Shown piece by piece: positions 1-5,930 of a stretch of DNA of 7,974 nucleotides. Origin of the DNA: an uncultured Planctomycetaceae bacterium (GTDB taxonomy: Bacteria; Planctomycetota; Planctomycetia; Planctomycetales; Planctomycetaceae); contig CAIXQV010000059.1 of the NCBI GenBank assembly GCA_903921605.1, positions 1-7,974 of the forward strand, written 5' to 3'. Each line of letters starts with the position of its first letter. The first letter of the stretch is position 1. Made by a program: the position numbers and the translations under genes. The notes under the pieces were generated by a model. It ran no database searches. It was not told the origin of the DNA and saw only the letters and a program-made list of their open reading frames with translations.

Positions 1-28
1 GACCGGTGGTCGGTCCTTTGATCTCTTC
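1..28 (+). terminator. Possible terminator hairpin of an upstream gene, cut by the window edge
   Basis: Bases 1-5 (GACCG) and 11-15 (CGGTC) form a perfect 5-bp stem around a GTGGT loop, followed by a pyrimidine-rich stretch (CTTTGATCTCTTCTC). The stem may continue to the left of the window. It would fit the end of a gene lying upstream of the 68-aa membrane protein, but the U-tract is weak and the left arm cannot be seen in full. Confidence 0.3.
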
Positions 29-61
29 TCACCACTTCCTTTACCGATTGGAGGTTTCTCC

Positions 62-268
62 ATGACGTTTGTTTTGATCGCGGTCAGCAGTGTGCTGGCC
101 GCGTTGCTAGCGCTCGGCTGGGCCAAAGAACTCCGGCTGCGACGAGCCCTGCAGAATCTCATTAACCGACTTCTCACCCGTTGGAGACATGCCCATGATG
201 AAACTCTTAATCCCTCTACACCGAGCCCTTTTCCTGACGTTGCTCGTAATGATCGCCGGATGCGGTGA
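62..268 (+). CDS. Small single-pass membrane protein, 68 aa
   Basis: This is a 68-residue protein of unknown function. Residues 1-20 (MTFVLIAVSSVLAALLALGW) are one hydrophobic helix that can act as a membrane anchor. The rest is basic and then Pro/Asp/Arg-rich (residues 22-68), with many positive charges directly after the helix, which suggests a cytoplasmic C-terminus. A good Shine-Dalgarno GGAGG lies at 50-54, seven bases before the ATG. The 3' end overlaps the next gene in another frame by about 74 bases, so the two may be translationally coupled. No family is recognised. The gene is supported by its ribosome site and hydrophobic start rather than by homology, and its C-terminal half could owe its composition to the overlap. 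Confidence 0.6.
   Translation: MTFVLIAVSSVLAALLALGWAKELRLRRALQNLINRLLTRWRHAHDETLNPSTPSPFPDVARNDRRMR
183..186 (+). promoter_or_regulatory. Ribosome binding site that decides the lipoprotein start
   Basis: GGAG at 183-186 lies inside the end of the preceding gene. The candidate ATGs are at 189, 195 and 198. The spacings are 2, 8 and 11 bases, so 195 is the best start. Confidence 0.55.
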
Positions 269-839
269 TGCACCGGACCTGCGGGATCAACGACTGGCCG
301 AGTTTGCTCGCGACACGATGCAGGAACAACGTCTGCAAAATGGGCGAATGGCCGATCAGTCCGGAGCGGTTGTCGAGGAAAGTCGACAACTTGCCGAGGC
401 TGCCAAACTGTTGGTCGAGCATGATGCTCAGTCCCGTCGGGAAATCATCGCCGCCCAAACAGAACTGACCTCACAGCTTCACCAGCAGCGTGCAGTCGTG
501 GATGCGGGGCGTGATCAACTGGAACAAGATCGCCATCATTTGGCCGAGAGACGCTACTGGGCTCCGATTATTGCGTTAACCCTCGAGAGCACAGGTCTGG
601 CCATCGCCTGCCTGCTACCGCTCGTGATTTGCTTCTTTGTCATCCGGCAGATGCACAATCAGGAACCTGATCACGCAGCTGTGGCGGAGCTGCTGATTCA
701 GGAGCTTTCCTGCGATCAGCCGTTGCTTCTGCCGAGATCGTCGTGGGGACCAGTCGCCCTTGAACATCACGATTATGAACGGTCGCCCGAGACTTCAGCC
801 GACGAAGACACCAGCGAAGAGATCGAGCGTCCGTTTTAG
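195..839 (+). CDS. Predicted lipoprotein with coiled coil and a transmembrane segment, 214 aa
   Basis: The protein starts with a classic lipoprotein signal: Lys, a hydrophobic stretch, then the lipobox IAGC with the acceptor Cys at residue 23. Residues about 24-118 are charged and Gln/Glu/Arg/Ala-rich, consistent with a periplasmic coiled coil. Residues about 122-150 are strongly hydrophobic (a helix with an internal Glu-Ser), followed by Arg-Gln and a polar acidic tail (many Glu/Asp at 194-212). If both signals are used, the protein is lipid-anchored at its N-terminus, crosses the membrane once and puts the acidic tail in the cytoplasm, where it could meet the soluble ATPase encoded downstream. 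That partnership is inferred from position only. An ATG at 189 would add two residues. No named family is recognised. Confidence 0.7.
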   Translation: MMKLLIPLHRALFLTLLVMIAGCGDAPDLRDQRLAEFARDTMQEQRLQNGRMADQSGAVVEESRQLAEAAKLLVEHDAQSRREIIAAQTELTSQLHQQRAVVDAGRDQLEQDRHHLAERRYWAPIIALTLESTGLAIACLLPLVICFFVIRQMHNQEPDHAAVAELLIQELSCDQPLLLPRSSWGPVALEHHDYERSPETSADEDTSEEIERPF

Positions 840-884
840 TTCTTACTCACTTCTCAAAGAGACATTCTTATAGGGACCTATTGC

Positions 885-1253
885 ATGAGCCATATCGTGG
901 AGATCAAAACAGAAATCCGTGACCCGGTGGCCATTCGCGCCGCGTGTCAACGACTGGTGTTGCCGGAGCCCGTCTTTGGCGAAGTCAGTCTGTTCAGCAG
1001 CAAAGCCACAGGCTGGGCGGTGAAGTTACCGGACTGGCGTTACCCGGTCGTATGCGATGTCAACACCGCCAACATCGTCTACGACAACTACGAAGGCCGC
1101 TGGGGAGATCCACGGCAACTGGATCGCTTCCTTCAGAGTTATGCCGTTGAGAAAGCCAAATTGGAGGCCAGACGCAAGGGGCACACTGTGTTTGAGCAAC
1201 CTCTCAGCGACGGCTCGATCAAACTGACCATTCAGGTCGGAGGTGTCGCTTGA
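885..1253 (+). CDS. DUF1257 (Ycf35-like) protein, 122 aa
   Basis: This small soluble protein matches the DUF1257/Ycf35 family. It has the N-terminal MSHIVEIKTEIRD pattern typical of the family, a central GWAVKLPDWRYPVVCD segment (residues 43-58), the YDNYEGRWGD segment (66-75), the LDRFLQSYAVEKAKLEA helix (79-95), and a closing beta hairpin (SDGSIKLTIQVGG). The length is normal for the family. The biochemical function is unknown. Ycf35 is encoded in some algal plastids and in cyanobacteria, where the gene often lies beside a DUF2997 gene, as it does here. AGGGA at 872-876 stands eight bases before the ATG. The stop overlaps the next start. It is probably a partner or adaptor of the Ycf46-like ATPase encoded two genes downstream, which is an inference from repeated gene neighbourhood. 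Confidence 0.88.
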   Translation: MSHIVEIKTEIRDPVAIRAACQRLVLPEPVFGEVSLFSSKATGWAVKLPDWRYPVVCDVNTANIVYDNYEGRWGDPRQLDRFLQSYAVEKAKLEARRKGHTVFEQPLSDGSIKLTIQVGGVA

Positions 1254-1441
1254 AGACCATAGAAATTACTTTCTTACCCAACGGTCAGTCTCGCGTGGAA
1301 ACCAAAGGCTTTGTCGGCACCGAGTGTCGTGAGGCCAGTCGGTTTCTTGAACAAGCGCTCGGCCAGTCCACGCACGAATCTCTGAAGCCCGAGTTTCACC
1401 AAACGGCTTCCTCATCCTCGCAACTTCACCAGGGACAGTAA
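1250..1441 (+). CDS. DUF2997 protein, 63 aa, TTG start
   Basis: This is a very short protein with the DUF2997 signature: MKTIEITFLPNGQSRVETKG, then a GTECREASRFLEQALG helix (residues 23-38). The fold expected from the sequence is a beta hairpin followed by a helix. The C-terminal 20 residues are Ser/Gln-rich and probably flexible. The start is TTG at 1250, overlapping the TGA of the DUF1257 gene (TTGA, 1250-1253). GGAGG at 1239-1243 is six bases upstream, which supports the unusual start and implies translational coupling with DUF1257. Function is unknown. DUF2997 and DUF1257 genes are commonly paired, so the two proteins may bind each other (inference). Confidence 0.85.
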   Translation: MKTIEITFLPNGQSRVETKGFVGTECREASRFLEQALGQSTHESLKPEFHQTASSSSQLHQGQ

Positions 1442-1506
1442 CGTCCCCGTTGGCTGCATTCTGATTTCCATTTCACCAATACCTTCACAACCGGAGTTGT
1501 TTCACG

Positions 1507-2988
1507 ATGTCACTTTTAGAACGTTTCGGTGAGTACGTGCGAGCGTGCTTCACGGGACTCTGGATTGAAAGCCATGAGCACCAGGATGCGATACTGGCGA
1601 TTACTCGGCTGTGTCGCCAGGAAGAATGGCGGCTGGCCATATGGGACCTTGATCAGGGCCTGCGGCTCGATGGTGTGCCGCTGGAGAACACAGGCGCTGA
1701 TCCGCTGGCGGCAATTCGATCGCTGAACAGTCTGGCGACGAAAGATGGCACCGCCATTCTCGTGCTGCAGAACTTTCATCGGTTTCTGCAGTCCGCCGAG
1801 GTCGTACAGGCTCTGGCGCAGCAGGTGATCACTGGCAAACAGAATCGCACGATCCTGGTTGTACTGTCACCAGTGGTGCAGTTACCAGTGGAGCTCGAAA
1901 AGCTATTCGTGGTGCTGGAGCATGAGCTGCCGGACCGCGAACAACTGGCGGAGATCGCACGGGCCATCGCCGTCGAACCGTCTGAGTTACCGGAGGGAGC
2001 AGAACTTGTGACCGTGCTGGATGCGGCAGCAGGGCTGACGCGCATGGAAGCGGAAAACGCCTTCAGCTTGTCTCTTGTTCGTCACGGCCGCATCACACCC
2101 GATGCGGTCTGGGAGCTGAAGACACAGACGCTCCGCAAGTCAGGGTCGCTTGAGCTGTATCGCGGACAGGACGACTTCCGTCAGCTCGGAGGATTGTCCG
2201 CGCTGAAATCTTTCTGTCAGCGAGCCATGCATCTTCGTAGTCCGGAGAAGTCGCAACAGCGTCCGCGTGGCGTGTTGTTGTTATCGCCGCCGGGCTGTGG
2301 AAAGTCGCAGTTCTGCAAAGCTCTGGGGCGTGAAGTGGATCGACCTGTGCTGATCCTTGACGTGGGCAGCCTGATGGGATCTCTCGTCGGGCAGTCCGAA
2401 GAACGCACGCGACAGGCGTTGCGCGTGATCGACGCCATGGCTCCGTGCGTCCTGATGATTGACGAGGTCGAGAAAGCCTTTGCCGGTGTGAATGGCAGCG
2501 GTGACTCGGGCGTGTCGTCCCGAATGTTCGGGACGTTTCTGTCCTGGCTGAATGACCATGAGTCCGACGTGTTCGTCGTCTGTACAGCGAACGATGTGTC
2601 AAAGCTGCCACCAGAGTTCGGGCGGTCCGAACGCTTTGACGCGATCTTCTTTCTCGACCTGCCTCAGCCGGAGGAGCGAGACGCGATCTGGCAATTGTAC
2701 CTCAACGTGTTTCAGCTGGGTTACTCACAGCGGCGGCCGGATGACACCGACTGGACCGGTGCTGAGATCAAAGCGTGTTGTCGTCTGGCGGCTCTGCTGG
2801 ATGTGACACTGCTGGAGGCGGCGATGAATGTCGTCCCTGTTGCAGTCTCTGCCAGCGAGTCCGTGGAGCGTCTGCGAACATGGGCCAGTGGCCGATGTTT
2901 GTCAGCGCAGCAGCCCGGGATTTATCGACGTGATTTCTCTGAGCCCAAGTCTCGCCGTCGTGTGACACGCGATCTGGTCAATAACTGA
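1507..2988 (+). CDS. Ycf46-like AAA+ ATPase, 493 aa
   Basis: This is a two-part AAA+ protein. Residues about 1-210 look like a degenerate nucleotide-binding domain: the AILVLQNFHRF stretch (83-93) resembles a Walker B strand with its acidic residues lost, and TILVVLSPVVQLP (115-127) resembles a sensor-1 strand. Residues about 222-450 are an active AAA+ domain: Walker A SPPGCGKS (260-267), pore-loop-like GSLMGSLVGQSEERTR (287-302), Walker B LMIDE (316-320), sensor-1 Asn in CTAND (359-363), arginine-finger candidates R373 and R376 in GRSERFD, and a sensor-2-type TGAEI helix (417-421). This order matches Ycf46-type ATPases of cyanobacteria, plastids and planctomycetes. It should hydrolyse ATP and remodel a protein partner; the substrate is unknown. 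GGAG at 1493-1496 is ten bases before the ATG. The gene lies 65 bases after DUF2997 and ends just before a terminator-like hairpin. Confidence 0.88.
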   Translation: MSLLERFGEYVRACFTGLWIESHEHQDAILAITRLCRQEEWRLAIWDLDQGLRLDGVPLENTGADPLAAIRSLNSLATKDGTAILVLQNFHRFLQSAEVVQALAQQVITGKQNRTILVVLSPVVQLPVELEKLFVVLEHELPDREQLAEIARAIAVEPSELPEGAELVTVLDAAAGLTRMEAENAFSLSLVRHGRITPDAVWELKTQTLRKSGSLELYRGQDDFRQLGGLSALKSFCQRAMHLRSPEKSQQRPRGVLLLSPPGCGKSQFCKALGREVDRPVLILDVGSLMGSLVGQSEERTRQALRVIDAMAPCVLMIDEVEKAFAGVNGSGDSGVSSRMFGTFLSWLNDHESDVFVVCTANDVSKLPPEFGRSERFDAIFFLDLPQPEERDAIWQLYLNVFQLGYSQRRPDDTDWTGAEIKACCRLAALLDVTLLEAAMNVVPVAVSASESVERLRTWASGRCLSAQQPGIYRRDFSEPKSRRRVTRDLVNN

Positions 2989-3025
2989 GTTGTCCTTCCT
3001 TTCTGTGTTCTTCCAAACATCCTCA

Positions 3026-3067
3026 GGCCGGCGGCAGACTGTTTCAGTTTGCTGTCGGCCTTTTCCA
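3026..3067 (+). terminator. Strong terminator-like hairpin between the ATPase and the 320-aa gene
   Basis: Arm 3026-3039 (GGCCGGCGGCAGAC) pairs with arm 3047-3060 (GTTTGCTGTCGGCC) over 14 positions, three of them G-U, around a 7-base loop. TTTT follows at 3061-3064, then CCATTT. This is a good intrinsic terminator. It begins 38 bases after the ATPase stop and ends about 25 bases before the next ATG, leaving little room for a new promoter after it. It therefore either ends the first transcript with a promoter for the next gene inside or before it, or acts as a partial terminator that lowers expression of the downstream genes. Confidence 0.75.
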
Positions 3068-3090
3068 TTTGAAGAAAGCGGTTTCTATTT

Positions 3091-4053
3091 ATGAGTACTC
3101 TTTTGGACTCACCTCGCACGGCCAACCGTGCCAGACCTCAGTCACCCTCTCAGCCCGGAGATCGCCTGCGGGCCACCATGGCGGCCGCTCGGCTCAGCTT
3201 CACCTGGCTGGGTGTTCGCAAGTCGCTTACGCTGGCTCAAAAGAATCTGGTGGCTGATTCTTTCGGGGCAGAAGCCAAGTTTCTCTCAGCAGGCAAGAAG
3301 CTGCTGGATACCTCTCACCCGGCCTTCAAAGCCGTCACCGCCATCCGAGGGCGAGCCATCGCATACTGGAAAGCTGTGTCACTGCCATTTCCTGAACCGG
3401 GCGTGCGGTTGATTCCGCAACAGGTGATTACCGAGTTTGATCAGCAAGTGGTCAAGCTGCGGCGCGAACTGGACGACGCGGTGGCTGAGCTTGATTGCCG
3501 CTACGACGAATTGCGTTCTGCCGCACAGGTTCGTTTGGGGGATTTGTTTGACGCGAGCGACTATCCGGTTTCACTGATTGGGCTGTTCGCCATTGAACAC
3601 GACTACCCGTCCGTCGAGCCGCCTGATTATTTGCGTCAGTTGAATCCGGAGCTGTATCAGCAGGAATGTCAGCGCGTGCAGTCTCGTTTCGATGAGGCTG
3701 TGCATTTGGCGGAGCAGGCATTTCTGGAGGAACTGGTCCGGCTGGTGGATCATATCACCGAACGCCTGAGCGGTACCGATGACGGCAAGCCTCGCGTGTT
3801 TCGAGATTCCGCAGTGACGAATCTCATCGAGTTCTTCGAACGGTTCCGTACGCTCAATGTACGGTCCAACGAACAGCTCGATGAACTGGTCGCTCGGGCT
3901 CAGCAGGTGCTGGGTGGAGTGAACCCTCAACAACTGCGCGACAGTGCCACGTTGCGTCAGCGCGTGGTGACGCAGTTATCCGGTGTGCAGTCCTCGCTGG
4001 ATGGACTGCTTGTCGATCGCCCACGTCGCAACATTCTGCGTCGAACGCAGTAG
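3091..4053 (+). CDS. Helical protein resembling DUF3150, 320 aa
   Basis: The protein is almost entirely alpha-helical after a disordered basic N-terminus (residues 1-30). Residues 33-50 (RLSFTWLGVRKSLT and following) and the segment ending near 109 recall the opening of DUF3150 proteins: a 'W.G.KKLT' start, then a helix, then a conserved Pro/Gly segment (FPEPGVRLIP, 100-109). Charged helices with heptad-like character span about 111-146, 188-228 and 259-273, consistent with coiled coils. There is no catalytic motif, signal peptide or membrane segment. DUF3150 genes usually lie beside AAA+ ATPases and von Willebrand factor A genes; an ATPase is present here but no vWA gene is visible in the window. 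A role as a partner or substrate adaptor of the ATPase is an inference. GAAGAAAGCGG at 3070-3080 serves as the ribosome site. A later in-frame ATG at 3178 is possible but less likely. Confidence 0.75.
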   Translation: MSTLLDSPRTANRARPQSPSQPGDRLRATMAAARLSFTWLGVRKSLTLAQKNLVADSFGAEAKFLSAGKKLLDTSHPAFKAVTAIRGRAIAYWKAVSLPFPEPGVRLIPQQVITEFDQQVVKLRRELDDAVAELDCRYDELRSAAQVRLGDLFDASDYPVSLIGLFAIEHDYPSVEPPDYLRQLNPELYQQECQRVQSRFDEAVHLAEQAFLEELVRLVDHITERLSGTDDGKPRVFRDSAVTNLIEFFERFRTLNVRSNEQLDELVARAQQVLGGVNPQQLRDSATLRQRVVTQLSGVQSSLDGLLVDRPRRNILRRTQ

Positions 4054-4054
4054 C

Positions 4055-4059
4055 AGGAG
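4055..4059 (+). promoter_or_regulatory. Ribosome binding site that decides the start of the 79-aa gene
   Basis: AGGAG at 4055-4059 directly follows the stop of the previous gene. It overlaps the first possible GTG (4059) and is eight bases before the second GTG (4068), which makes 4068 the likely start. Confidence 0.6.
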
Positions 4060-4067
4060 TGGCGGCT

Positions 4068-4307
4068 GTGGAACTCGTGATTAACTCCTCCGGCGACATT
4101 CGTTGTGTGTACGGCGAAGAGGTGAACCTTTCCGAGCTGGGTCGATTGTCGATCCAGCGAGGTTCCCGCGTCGAGCCCAATGCAGACGGTCAATGGACCG
4201 CTGATATGTCGCCGGTCCAGGGGCCTCAACTTGGCCCATTCGATTGCCGCACGCAAGCCCTTGAAGCTGAGGTGGCATGGCTGAACCAGTACTGGCTGCC
4301 GCAGTAA
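4068..4307 (+). CDS. Small protein of unknown function, 79 aa, GTG start
   Basis: The product begins MELVINSSGDIRCVYGEEV, two short beta strands, then LSELGRLSIQRGSRVEP, a polar turn, QWTADMSPV, GPFDCRTQALEAEVAWLNQYWL. The pattern is a small alpha/beta fold: strands around a GDIRCVYGE turn and a closing amphipathic helix (roughly residues 58-76). I recall similar small proteins in planctomycetes ('IRCIY...LGR..I.R.S.VEP...G.W.ADL.P..GP.LGPF..R..AL.AE..WL'), but know no function. An upstream GTG at 4059 would make 82 residues; ribosome spacing favours 4068. The gene begins 14 bases after the 320-aa gene stop, so it should be co-transcribed and translated with it. Confidence 0.75.
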   Translation: MELVINSSGDIRCVYGEEVNLSELGRLSIQRGSRVEPNADGQWTADMSPVQGPQLGPFDCRTQALEAEVAWLNQYWLPQ

Positions 4308-4331
4308 GTCTGCGGCGGGGCTTGGGCGTCA

Positions 4332-4368
4332 GCGGGGACCTGCGGAGCACTACGCTCTTCAACCCCGC
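4332..4368 (+). other. Compound hairpin in the leader before the clamp-like gene
   Basis: GCGGGG (4332-4337) can pair with CCCCGC (4363-4368), and inside it GAGC (4345-4348) pairs with GCTC (4354-4357) around a 5-base loop. A GC-rich stretch and a loose T-containing segment (CTTTCGTTTTC) follow. It could be a weak terminator of the upstream gene block or a leader structure for the clamp-like gene, which starts 43 bases later. The U-tract is poor, so I do not call it a terminator. Confidence 0.35.
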
Positions 4369-4411
4369 GGCCCCTCGCTTTCGTTTTCAAAACCTAAACG
4401 CAAAGGAAACT

Positions 4412-5425
4412 ATGATTCAAACGATCAAAACCAAATTGCGAGCTCTTCTGAGTAATGTTCTCCATGCCTTGGGGATGCCTTTCGCGACAAGTACTCCAGC
4501 GGAAACACTGCGAGTCGTGTCCGAAAAGCTTGCGATTAAGGCGCCTGTGGGTCATGTGCCGCTGGCTTCCTCGTCAGCTATCTCTAATCGCCGCTTCAAT
4601 TTGTCGAAGATGGTTCACAGCGAGTCTGCAGGACGGGCTGGAGAGATCGTAGCCTTCGAAATCCCAGACGATTCGATACCGGTAAAGGGGCTTGATACAG
4701 GAATCCTGAGAGAGATTGCCGTAGCGACTTCTCCGCCAATCGACATGCCGAAAGTCCCCGACACATTCTACGCTGTTGATCTCTGCTTCATGACGGCCAT
4801 GATCGAGGCCGCGCAAACGATAACGGCAGGGCAGCCCCGATTTGCTATGGATTGCATTCGGCTCCGCGGCGTTGACAGACAAATCGCTGCCAGTGACAGC
4901 TATCAGCCTTTCGTTCAGACGGGCTTTCAGTTCCCGTGGTCTGACGAAGTTCTCGTCATTTCTTCCACGGCTCTGGCGTCGCCTGATTTCCTTCACGCAC
5001 GACATTTGGAGATTGGAAGAAAAGACGCCTGGCTCTTTATTCCACTGGAACAACAAACACTAACCCTCCGGATCAAGAAGGAGCGTCTATTCACTCACCT
5101 CGATCTGCAGGTCCCGATAAAAAGCTCAGTGACAACCAGAGTACAGGTGTCACCACGCGATGCGTCGTTTCTAGCGTCGTTTACTCCTCGACTGCCAGGC
5201 GTAAGGGCTCAAAGTGCGCCAGTAACAGTGGACCTGAATGGCGTCGTCGCAATTCGAGCTGCCGACGAAGAGGGAAGCAAAGCAGTGGATTTGGTGCTTG
5301 ATAACTCGCGTTACGACGGCAACAGGCTCCGATTCCAAGCAGACCGCAGTTACTTGTTGCGAGCTATCCAACTGGGTTCTCGCGACGTCTATCTGTGGAA
5401 CTCAGGTCCCCGCACTTTGCCATGA
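4412..5425 (+). CDS. Diverged DNA polymerase III beta-clamp (DnaN)-like protein, 337 aa, lacking the last strand
   Basis: The sequence follows the DnaN pattern from about residue 117. FYAVDLCFMTAMIEAAQTIT then PRFAMDCIRLRG (143-153) matches the start of clamp domain 2 (in E. coli: helix, then VRYYLNGMLFET). IAASDSYQPFV (158-168) sits where clamps have the VATDGHRLA signature, but the key residues are changed. VQVSPRDASFLASF (244-257) opens domain 3, and GNRLRFQADRSYLLRAIQ (303-320) matches the 'f.a.YLldvl' segment just before the penultimate strand (DVYLWNSGPR). Residues 1-116 take the place of domain 1 but are not recognisable as such. True DnaN proteins have about 366-380 residues; this one stops before the final strand. 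AAAGGA at 4402-4407 favours ATG 4412 over the upstream in-frame ATG 4277, which would overlap the previous gene. It is unlikely to be the main replicative clamp, because the signature residues are altered. Confidence 0.65.
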   Translation: MIQTIKTKLRALLSNVLHALGMPFATSTPAETLRVVSEKLAIKAPVGHVPLASSSAISNRRFNLSKMVHSESAGRAGEIVAFEIPDDSIPVKGLDTGILREIAVATSPPIDMPKVPDTFYAVDLCFMTAMIEAAQTITAGQPRFAMDCIRLRGVDRQIAASDSYQPFVQTGFQFPWSDEVLVISSTALASPDFLHARHLEIGRKDAWLFIPLEQQTLTLRIKKERLFTHLDLQVPIKSSVTTRVQVSPRDASFLASFTPRLPGVRAQSAPVTVDLNGVVAIRAADEEGSKAVDLVLDNSRYDGNRLRFQADRSYLLRAIQLGSRDVYLWNSGPRTLP

Positions 5426-5531
5426 CCGCAATCGAATCTGCCTCTTGGCGCTGCTCGAACTGAAGGGTTCTATCTCGGCCCGTGAAGGGATCCCAAAGAT
5501 CCATTCGCTTAACAACTCTCTACTTCTTTGA
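5409..5531 (+). other. +1-frame continuation of the clamp-like gene (likely frameshift)
   Basis: After SGPR the annotated frame runs TLP and stops at TGA 5423-5425. In the +1 frame the sequence continues from CCC at 5409 as PALCHDRNRICLLALLELKG and on to a TGA at 5529-5531. DnaN proteins end with a segment like 'GP.RPALL...D....VLMPL', and PALCHDRNRICLLALLEL fits this well. A shift to the +1 frame would give a protein of about 374 residues, close to normal clamp length. Candidate slip points are CCC-C at 5408-5411 and the in-frame CCA-TGA-C at 5420-5426. A single extra base by mutation or sequencing error explains it equally well. Confidence 0.55.
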
Positions 5532-5589
5532 GTGTTCCAAATACTTCAACTGAAAGGCTCGAATCATCTGTGTTCAGACGCGAAGCATC

Positions 5590-5868
5590 GTGAAATGCCT
5601 TATCGAGCCGCAGTCAAGTGATGCGAAGAAGAATGACTCACCGGCCGTGCTTACGGGGTCCAGTGCCAAGGTTGCGTCGCAGTCGGTGCCCCCCCTGACT
5701 GCTCCTACCCAGGTCGAAGCACTCCAGCATTCGCCGAAGAGTGTGATCGCCACGACCAGTGATTTGATCTCTTTCATTCGTGGCAACCAGAAGTCGAATG
5801 GCTTTGTTGACAACACACGTCAATCATTGGAACCACAGCGACATAGTGGCGTTTCTCTTGATCTATGA
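5590..5868 (+). CDS. Hypothetical protein, 92 aa, GTG start
   Basis: This is an open frame with codon use similar to neighbouring genes (frequent AAG, CAG, GCC, GTG). The product is polar: Ser/Pro/Lys/Ala-rich over residues 7-50, then SVIATTSDLISFIRGN (51-66), the only segment likely to be ordered. There is no signal peptide, membrane helix or known motif. The start is GTG with no convincing ribosome site in the ten bases before it. The frame is closed upstream by TGA at 5551-5553, and other non-ATG starts are possible. It may be a real small gene or the remains of a longer one. Confidence 0.4.
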   Translation: MKCLIEPQSSDAKKNDSPAVLTGSSAKVASQSVPPLTAPTQVEALQHSPKSVIATTSDLISFIRGNQKSNGFVDNTRQSLEPQRHSGVSLDL

Positions 5869-5870
5869 GG

Positions 5871-5930
5871 ATTAGCACGCTCAGTTCCGTGTACTTCCGT
5901 TGCGAAGAACATGGGCTGAGCGTGTTAGTT
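5871..5930 (+). ncRNA. 60-nt near-continuous hairpin, possible structured RNA or terminator
   Basis: CACGCTCAG (5876-5884) pairs perfectly with CTGAGCGTG (5916-5924), extended outward by five more positions with G-U pairs to 5871/5929. Inside, after one bulged base, TCCGTGT (5886-5892) pairs with ACATGGG (5909-5915), and after an A-A mismatch CTTC (5894-5897) pairs with GAAG (5904-5907) around a CGTTGC loop. The whole 60 bases therefore fold into one long rod. Eight Ts lie only 28 bases downstream, too far for a classic intrinsic terminator. It starts three bases after the 92-aa ORF stop. Confidence 0.5.

Noticed and set aside
2093..2611. 172-aa minus-strand frame
   Set aside because: It is an Arg/Thr-rich antisense shadow of the AAA+ ATPase gene, whose Walker motifs prove the plus frame.
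4277..4411. N-terminal extension of the clamp-like gene from ATG 4277
   Set aside because: It overlaps the 79-aa gene, covers a GC-rich hairpin leader, and has no ribosome site, while ATG 4412 has AAAGGA upstream.
4574..5056. 160-aa minus-strand frame
   Set aside because: Antisense to the clamp-like gene; no recognisable motif and no ribosome site seen.
5574..5816. 80-aa minus-strand frame opposite the 92-aa ORF
   Set aside because: No ribosome site or motif; the plus frame has codon use closer to the neighbours, though neither is certain.
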